Shown: piece by piece, positions 58,957 through 64,000 of the stretch
Numbering within the stretch: position 1 is the first letter of the stretch
Layout of the letters: every line of letters begins with the position of its first letter
Assembly (NCBI GenBank): GCA_002355495.1
Contig: AP017424.1
Location: 4,715,501-4,779,500 of the forward strand
DNA length: 64,000 nt
Reading direction: 5' to 3'
Origin: Streptomyces laurentii
Lineage (GTDB): Bacteria; Actinomycetota; Actinomycetes; Streptomycetales; Streptomycetaceae
The notes under the pieces: model-generated
The model's input: the letters and a program-made list of their open reading frames with translations, nothing else
Told to the model about the DNA's origin: nothing
Database searches by the model: none
Translations under genes and position numbers: made by a program

Positions 58957-59880
58957 ATGATCGAGGCCCGCCACCTCCGCGTCCTGCGCGCCGTCGCCGC
59001 CACCGGTTCCTTCTCCGCCGCCGCGCGCGAACTGGGCTGCACCCAGCCCGCGGTGAGCCAGCAGATGAAGGCGCTCGAAGCCTCCGCCGGCACCCCGCTG
59101 CTGGTCCGCGCCGGCCGCGAGATGCGGCTCACCCAGGCCGGCGAGGCCCTGGTGCGGCACGCCTCCGGCATCCTCGCCGGACTGACCGCCGCCGAGGAGG
59201 AGGTCGCCGCCATCGCGGGCCTGCGGGCCGGCCGGGTCCGGCTCGTCTCCTTCCCCAGCGGCAGCTCCGCGCTCGTCCCCGCCGCCCTCGCCGCCCTGCG
59301 CGCCGCCCACCCCGGCACCCGGGTCTCCCTCGTGGAGGCCGAGCCGCCGCGCTCGGTCGAGATGCTGCGCGAGGGCGACTGCGACGTGGCCCTCGCCTTC
59401 CGCTACGGGGTCGGCCCGGACACCTGGGACGACCTGGTGGTCCGCCCGCTGCTCGCCGACCGGCTCGTCGGGCTCGTCCCCGAGGACCACCGGCTGGCCG
59501 GCGCGGAACGCGTCACGATCGGCGAACTCGCCGAGGACCCCTGGATCGCGGGCTGCCCGCGCTGCCGCCGCCAGCTGGTCGACGTCTGCCGCGAGGCCGG
59601 CTTCACCCCGCGCATCGACTTCGCCACCGACGACTACCCGGCCGTGATGGGCCTCGTGGGCGCGGGCCTGGGCGTGGCCGTCCTGCCGCAGCTCGCCATC
59701 GAGTCGGTACGGCCGCGCGGCGCCGTCGCCGTGACGGTCGAGCCGGCCGTGGAGCGCGAGATCGTCGCCCTGACCCTGCCGGACCTGGAGCAGGTCCCCG
59801 CCGTCGCCGCCACCCTCGACGAACTCACCCGTGCCGCCGCCCGGGCCGCGGCGACCTCGGGCGTGGCCACGCGCGCGTAG
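58957..59880 (+). CDS. LysR-family transcriptional regulator
   Basis: The 307-aa protein has an N-terminal winged helix (about 2-60; LRAVAATGSFSAAARELGCTQPAVSQQM) and a substrate-binding domain. It is divergent from the MOSC gene; ATGCT-CGA-AGCAT directly at its start codon (58946-58958) is a possible operator for autoregulation. The ATG giving MIEARHLRVLR is used; the upstream open frame is not coding. Confidence 0.93.
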   Translation: MIEARHLRVLRAVAATGSFSAAARELGCTQPAVSQQMKALEASAGTPLLVRAGREMRLTQAGEALVRHASGILAGLTAAEEEVAAIAGLRAGRVRLVSFPSGSSALVPAALAALRAAHPGTRVSLVEAEPPRSVEMLREGDCDVALAFRYGVGPDTWDDLVVRPLLADRLVGLVPEDHRLAGAERVTIGELAEDPWIAGCPRCRRQLVDVCREAGFTPRIDFATDDYPAVMGLVGAGLGVAVLPQLAIESVRPRGAVAVTVEPAVEREIVALTLPDLEQVPAVAATLDELTRAAARAAATSGVATRA

Positions 59881-60390
59881 CGGCAGTCCGGAAGCGGCGG
59901 GCTCGCGGCCTCGCGCGCGGAGGGCGTCCGAGAGCGGCGGGGCTCATGGCTTCGCGTGCGTAAGCGGCTGTCCGGCCGATGGCGGCCGGGCCGGGGCGCG
60001 CGGTCCGGCCCGGCCGGCGCGGCAAAAACACGGCGCGCGACACGTACGCGCGAGAGCGGCGCCGGGCCTCCGGGAGCGGTGTGCGGCGCGCCGGGCGGGG
60101 CCGTTCGGGTGAGGTGTCCGGGCGGGCGTCCGGGTGATCCGTCCACCGGCCGTCCGGGTGAGCTCCGCCCTCGCCCGGCGGAGCGCCCGAGGGCTCGGGG
60201 CCGCGCGCCCCGGGGCCGTTCGCGTGAGGGCGTGCGGGCCGTCGGAGTGAGCGGCCCGCGGCGGACCAGGGCCGGGCGGGTGACCGGGTTCGGCCGCACG
60301 GGTGGGGCGGCGCACGGTGACGGGTGCGGGCCCCGGAGCGGCGGCACCGGGTGGGCGGATCTCAGGTCATGATGCCGAAGAAACGTTCCT
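59881..60390. other. Non-coding region with degenerate repeats between LysR and whiD
   Basis: No gene is supported in these 510 bases. Within 60101-60283 the word CCGTYCGGGTGAG occurs about six times, with starts near 60101, 60126, 60150, 60216, 60239 and 60272, so spacings are often 22-25 bases. It looks like an eroded minisatellite. Confidence 0.55.
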
Positions 60391-60759
60391 TCAGGCGTGC
60401 GCCACGCCGGCCGACGGTGCCGCGCGCGTCACGCCCGCGTCCGTCCCGGCCGCCGGGGCCGTCGTGGTCGTGACCAGGCGGTTGCGCGCCCGGCCCATGA
60501 GTTCTTCGCGCTCGTCCTCGGTGAGGCCGCCCCAGACGCCGTAGGGCTCCCGTACGGCGAGCGCGTGTGCCGCGCACTCCGCGCGTACCGGGCACCGCAT
60601 ACAGACCTCTTTCGCCGAGTTCTCGCGCGCACTCCGTGCCGCGCCGCGCTCTCCCTCGGGGTGGAAGAACAGGGAACTGTCGACTCCGCGGCAGGCCGCG
60701 AGGAGCTGCCAGTCCCACAGATCGGCGTTGGGTCCGGGAAGGCGGGAGAAATCTGCCAT
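60391..60759 (-). CDS. whiD: WhiB-like regulator WhiD
   Basis: WhiD is an iron-sulfur protein needed for late sporulation; Wbl proteins bind the region-4 domain of the main sigma factor. The 122-aa product has the four cluster cysteines Cys23, Cys53, Cys56 and Cys62 (AACRGVDSS; VCMRCPVRAEC), then GVWGGLTEDEREEL and a basic segment. The sequence and its position next to bldM match S. coelicolor whiD. The C-terminal tail is about ten residues longer than I recall for that protein. Confidence 0.93.
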   Translation of the reverse strand: MADFSRLPGPNADLWDWQLLAACRGVDSSLFFHPEGERGAARSARENSAKEVCMRCPVRAECAAHALAVREPYGVWGGLTEDEREELMGRARNRLVTTTTAPAAGTDAGVTRAAPSAGVAHA

Positions 60760-61242
60760 TGCGCTAGTCCCCTTAAGACCGTGTCGAACGGATACGGGTG
60801 AGGTGGGCGGATGGATGGCTGATCAGTGGGTGGTCGATGGCCGGCCGGTGTGCTTTCGCTCCCCTGGGCTCGCGGCTGCCCGCTCTCGCGGGACCGAACC
60901 CGACCGTACAACTACTGACTGAGTAGATGTAAATATGACTCATTGCGAATCTAGCCACAGACACCGCAAAAAGGGAAGAAAACCCGCTAAACGGGGCATA
61001 GCTTCGGCTGAAGGACAGGTGACCTGCGGCGCTCTCCTCCGTGTGCGGACCCTCACGTAGAGTGCCGAAGGCGGCCGTCCGACCCGTAACTCTTTCGAGT
61101 GACCGTCGTTGAGAGTGCGGAGGCGGTTGAAGGAACAAGCGCTCGGGCAGGTGTCCGAGGGCGTCAACCGCACAGGTGACGATACGTACCAGCCCTGGAG
61201 GCTCAAGGTGACGCGCATCAGCTGCGAGAGCGGCGGTCGTCC
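60760..61242. other. Regulatory region between divergent whiD and bldM
   Basis: These 483 bases hold no gene. Besides the BldN-type promoter (listed separately) they contain CTACT-GACTG-AGTAG (60912-60926) and a GACAC word (60960-60964) like the WhiA site core. The stretch 60910-60990 is less GC-rich than the surroundings, as expected for promoters. Confidence 0.55.
61085..61112 (+). promoter_or_regulatory. BldN-dependent promoter of bldM
   Basis: CGTAAC and CGTTGA are separated by 16 bases, an exact match to the promoter recognised by the ECF sigma factor BldN upstream of bldM in S. coelicolor. Transcription would start about 125 bases before the bldM ATG. Confidence 0.85.
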
Positions 61243-61854
61243 ATGACATCCGTCCTCGTCTGCGACGACTCCCCGCTTGCCCGAGAGGCGCTCCGCCGCG
61301 CGGTCGCGACCGTGCCCGGCGTCGAGCGGGTGACCACCGCGGCCAACGGCGAGGAAGTCCTCCGCCGCTGGGGTGCGGACCGCTCGGACCTCATCCTGAT
61401 GGACGTGCGGATGCCCGGCCTGGGCGGCGTGGAGACCGTCCGCCGGCTGCTCTCCGCGGACCCCGGCGCCCGCATCATCATGCTCACCGTGGCCGAGGAC
61501 CTCGACGGTGTCGCGCTCGCCGTGGCCGCCGGTGCCCGTGGCTATCTGCACAAGGACGCCTCGCGCGCCGAGCTGCGGGCCACCGTCACCCAGGCGCTCG
61601 CCGACCCGACCTGGCGGCTCGCCCCGCGCCGGCTCCGGTCGGCCGAGATGGGCGCGGCGCCCACCCTCACGGCCCGGGAGATCCAGGTCCTGGAGGGCAT
61701 GAGCCACGGGCGGTCCAACGCCGAGATCGGCCGGGAGCTCTTCCTGTCCGAGGACACGGTCAAGACGCACGCCCGCCGTCTCTTCAAGAAGCTGGGCGCC
61801 TCGGACCGCGCGCACGCCGTCGCGCTCGGATTCCGCTGGGGCCTGGTCCGCTGA
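61243..61854 (+). CDS. bldM: Developmental response regulator BldM
   Basis: BldM activates aerial-growth and sporulation genes, as a homodimer and with WhiI. The 203-aa protein has a receiver domain (1-120) with Asp8, Asp9, Asp54, Thr82 and Lys104 and a LuxR-type helix-turn-helix (TAREIQVLEGMSHGRSNAEIG..SEDTVKTHARRLFKKLG). In S. coelicolor BldM phosphorylation of Asp54 is not needed. The gene is next to whiD and preceded by a BldN-type promoter. Confidence 0.96.
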   Translation: MTSVLVCDDSPLAREALRRAVATVPGVERVTTAANGEEVLRRWGADRSDLILMDVRMPGLGGVETVRRLLSADPGARIIMLTVAEDLDGVALAVAAGARGYLHKDASRAELRATVTQALADPTWRLAPRRLRSAEMGAAPTLTAREIQVLEGMSHGRSNAEIGRELFLSEDTVKTHARRLFKKLGASDRAHAVALGFRWGLVR

Positions 61855-62019
61855 CCCGCGGCCACCGGCCGTGTCCCCGTCCGCCGAGCGGCGGACGGGG
61901 TGGGCTTGTGTCACTTACCTGTGGGATGCCGCATCCTTGAAGGCGTGGAGTTCCTCGGGGACGAGACGAGTGAGCCAAGCGAGCCGGTGGAAAACGAGCG
62001 GAAGGGGAGGGCGCAGGAG

Positions 62020-62721
62020 ATGAGTCCCGGCGCACCTGCTCATAACGCTTCGGTGCACAACTACGGGCGCGGTACCGCGAACGGGCAGGCACCGAGGCAC
62101 CATGGAGCGATGCGCGACGACGAGACCGCGGGGACACCCGTGCCCGCCGGGCAGGGGGAGATCGGTGCCCTCGTTCGTCGTGCCGTCGAGGGCGACGAGC
62201 AAGCCACGCACGATCTCCTCGCGCGTGTGCACCCGCTCGCCCTGCGCTATTGCCGTACGCGACTGAACCGGCTTCCCGGTGACGCGCGTCACTTCGTGGA
62301 GGACCTCGCCCAGGAGGTCTGCGTCGCCGTCCTGATGGCGCTGCCGCGCTACAAGGACACGGGCAGGCCGTTCGAGGCCTTCGTCTTCGCCATCGCCGGG
62401 CACAAGGTCGCCGACCTCCAGCGGGCCGCGATGCGGCACCCTGGATCGACGGCGGTGCCCTCCGACGAGATGCCGGAGCGGCCCGACGACTCGCTCGGGC
62501 CGGAGGAGCGGGCGCTGCTCAGCGACGACGCCGAGTGGGCGAAGAAGCTGCTGGCCAACCTCCCGGAGAACCAGCGCGAGCTGCTGGTGCTGCGGGTGGC
62601 CGTCGGGCTGACCGCGGAGGAGACCGGACGGATGCTCGGGATGTCCCCGGGCGCGGTCCGGGTGGCCCAGCACCGTGCGCTCAGCCGGCTGCGGGCCCTG
62701 GCGGAGCACTCGCATCTGTAG
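62020..62721 (+). CDS. shbA: ECF sigma factor, ShbA/SigD-like
   Basis: The 233-aa protein has sigma region 2 (RYCRTRLNRLPGDARHFVEDLAQEVCVAVL..RPFEAFVFAIAGHKVADLQR) and region 4 (LPENQRELLVLRVAVGLTAEETGRMLGMSPGAVRVAQHRAL). It resembles ShbA, which drives hrdB transcription in Streptomyces, and the mycobacterial SigD encoded near guaB and whiB3. The ATG after GGGGAGGG is chosen; a second start MRDDETAG at 62110 would remove 30 low-complexity residues. The symbol is by similarity and position. Confidence 0.8.
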   Translation: MSPGAPAHNASVHNYGRGTANGQAPRHHGAMRDDETAGTPVPAGQGEIGALVRRAVEGDEQATHDLLARVHPLALRYCRTRLNRLPGDARHFVEDLAQEVCVAVLMALPRYKDTGRPFEAFVFAIAGHKVADLQRAAMRHPGSTAVPSDEMPERPDDSLGPEERALLSDDAEWAKKLLANLPENQRELLVLRVAVGLTAEETGRMLGMSPGAVRVAQHRALSRLRALAEHSHL

Positions 62722-62760
62722 TGCCCGCGACACTTGTCACACTGTAAGAACCGCGAGACT

Positions 62761-62790
62761 CAAGGAGCGTCGGCACCTCGACGCTCCTTG
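62761..62790 (+). terminator. Terminator between the sigma gene and guaB
   Basis: A perfect 12-bp stem (CAAGGAGCGTCG with CGACGCTCCTTG) with a 6-base loop lies 39 bases after the sigma-factor stop. guaB therefore probably has its own promoter in 62791-62903; TAGCAT at 62860-62865 is a possible -10. Confidence 0.75.
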
Positions 62791-62903
62791 CGCGTACATA
62801 GATTCGTACAAATGTCCTTGGTGATCTTGTTCGTGGAATGAGACGCGGCCCTAGGCCGTTAGCATGGACATCCGCACCGATCAAGGCGTTTGGGGAAGGT
62901 GTC

Positions 62904-64000
62904 ATGACCAACATCGACGGAGTGCCCGAGAAATTCGCGACACTCGGGCTGACCTACGACGATGTGCTGCTGCTGCCGGGCGTCTCGGACATGTCTCCCG
63001 ACCAGATCGACACCGCCTCGTACATCTCGAAGAACGTCAAGGTGAACGTCCCGCTGCTGTCCGCGGCGATGGACAAGGTCACCGAGTCCCGGATGGCCAT
63101 CGCCATGGCCCGCCAGGGCGGCGTCGGCGTCCTGCACCGCAACCTCTCCATCGCCGACCAGGCCAACCAGGTCGACCTGGTCAAGCGCTCCGAGTCCGGC
63201 ATGGTCACCGACCCGATCACCGTGCACCCCGACGCCACGCTCGCCGAGGCCGACGCGATCTGTGCGAAGTTCCGCATCAGCGGTGTCCCGGTCACCGACC
63301 CGGCCGGCAAGCTGCTCGGCATCGTCACCAACCGTGACATGGCCTTCGAGTCGGACCGCAGCCGCCAGGTGCGCGAGGTCATGACCCCGATGCCGTTGGT
63401 CACCGGCAAGGTCGGCATCTCCGGCGTGGACGCCATGGAGCTGCTGCGCCGCCACAAGATCGAGAAGCTGCCGCTGGTCGACGAGGCCGGTCTGCTCAAG
63501 GGCCTCATCACGGTCAAGGACTTCGTCAAGGCCGAGAAGTACCCGAACGCCGCCAAGGACTCGAGCGGCCGCCTCCTCGTCGGTGCCGCCGTCGGCGTCG
63601 CCGGCGACTCGTACGAGCGCGCCCAGGCCCTGATCGAGGCGGGCGTCGACTTCATCGTCGTCGACACCGCGCACGGCCACTCCCGCTTGGTCGGCGACAT
63701 GATCGCCAAGATCAAGTCGAACGCCTCGGTGGACGTCATCGGCGGCAACGTCGCCACCCGCGACGGCGCCCAGTCGCTCGTCGACGCCGGTGCCGACGGC
63801 ATCAAGGTCGGTGTCGGCCCGGGCTCCATCTGCACCACCCGTGTGGTCGCCGGTGTCGGCGTCCCGCAGGTCACGGCCATCTACGAGGCCTCCCTCGCCG
63901 CCAAGGCGGCCGGTGTCCCGGTCATCGGCGACGGCGGCCTGCAGTACTCCGGCGACATCGCCAAGGCGCTCGTCGCGGGCGCCGACACCGTGATGCTCGG
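62904..64000 (+). CDS. guaB: IMP dehydrogenase, 3' end outside window
   Basis: IMP dehydrogenase oxidises IMP to XMP, the committed step to GMP. The visible 365 codons include the N-terminal block FATLGLTYDDVLLLPG, the tandem CBS (Bateman) domains (about residues 95-210; MVTDPITVHPDATLAEA, VREVMTPMPLVTG), VDTAHGHSRLV and the catalytic-Cys loop KVGVGPGSICTTRVV. The gene continues past the window edge; about 135 more codons are expected. The ATG follows GGGGAAGGTGTC. Confidence 0.97.
   Translation, partial: MTNIDGVPEKFATLGLTYDDVLLLPGVSDMSPDQIDTASYISKNVKVNVPLLSAAMDKVTESRMAIAMARQGGVGVLHRNLSIADQANQVDLVKRSESGMVTDPITVHPDATLAEADAICAKFRISGVPVTDPAGKLLGIVTNRDMAFESDRSRQVREVMTPMPLVTGKVGISGVDAMELLRRHKIEKLPLVDEAGLLKGLITVKDFVKAEKYPNAAKDSSGRLLVGAAVGVAGDSYERAQALIEAGVDFIVVDTAHGHSRLVGDMIAKIKSNASVDVIGGNVATRDGAQSLVDAGADGIKVGVGPGSICTTRVVAGVGVPQVTAIYEASLAAKAAGVPVIGDGGLQYSGDIAKALVAGADTVML

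Noticed and set aside
60101..60283. CRISPR-like array
   Set aside because: Repeats are only about 12 bases, degenerate and unevenly spaced, with no cas genes nearby.
62110..62721. Later start (MRDDETAG) for the ECF sigma gene
   Set aside because: GGAG is only two bases from this ATG, whereas the start at 62020 has a well-spaced GGGGAGGG; still possible because the extra 30 residues are low complexity.

Overview
The window is chromosomal DNA from a Streptomyces species or a very close relative. The base composition is very high in G+C with C/G-ending codons, many genes start with GTG and overlap as GTGA/ATGA, and the gene order is the streptomycete core order: ribosomal superoperon, secY-adk-map-infA, rpoA, rplM-rpsI-glmM, glmS-acpS-nnrD-alr, tsaE/B/D, groES-groEL, whiD-bldM-ECF sigma-guaB. 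No rRNA, tRNA, CRISPR array, transposase or prophage gene was found.

Layout. 1-13725 is the tail of the S10 block plus the spc and alpha blocks (rplV end, rpsC to rplO, secY, adk, map, infA, rpmJ, rpsM, rpsK, rpoA, rplQ, truA), with hairpins at most unit boundaries. 13696-18200 is accessory: a membrane-anchored Pro/Gln-rich protein, a secreted GH10 xylanase with a CBM2 module, and an ABC-F ATPase. 18220-20988 holds rplM-rpsI and glmM. 21104-24838 holds coaA, a lipoprotein, a DUF3710-type protein and a decayed HigB/HigA-like toxin-antitoxin locus. 24990-31842 runs glmS, acpS, nnrD, alr, a hydrolase and tsaE. 31961-34664 is an accessory block (small ORF, TetR, hydrolase, L,D-transpeptidase-like protein) that separates tsaE from tsaB-rimI-tsaD (34781-37061).

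37380-44960 is accessory: two paralogous polysaccharide deacetylases, a DGPF/YciI protein with a broken ECF42-type sigma factor, a beta-propeller protein with an unknown partner, and a methyltransferase. 44962-47262 is the HrcA/CIRCE-controlled groES-groEL locus. 48126-57181 is a carbohydrate-use module: hydroxyacid dehydrogenase, two permeases, binding lipoprotein, regulator, DUF2264 enzyme and secreted beta-helix protein. 57237-59880 holds an SDR, a MOSC protein and a LysR regulator. 60391-64000 is the developmental block whiD, bldM, a SigD/ShbA-like ECF sigma gene and the start of guaB.

How the genes work together. Most of the window is translation, protein export, protein folding and cell-wall precursor supply (glmM, glmS, alr). 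The accessory parts add plant-polymer degradation (xylanase, beta-helix protein and DUF2264 enzyme with an importer) and developmental control (whiD, bldM). The most informative irregularities are lesions: single-base losses in G/C runs in the xylanase, one deacetylase and the sugar regulator; a palindromic 29-bp net insertion plus a nonsense codon in the ECF42 sigma gene, whose apparent target promoter is intact; and a toxin gene lacking its 5' half beside an intact antitoxin. The xylanase also carries a TTA codon, suggesting bldA control, and two CGAAA-N-TTTCG operators.
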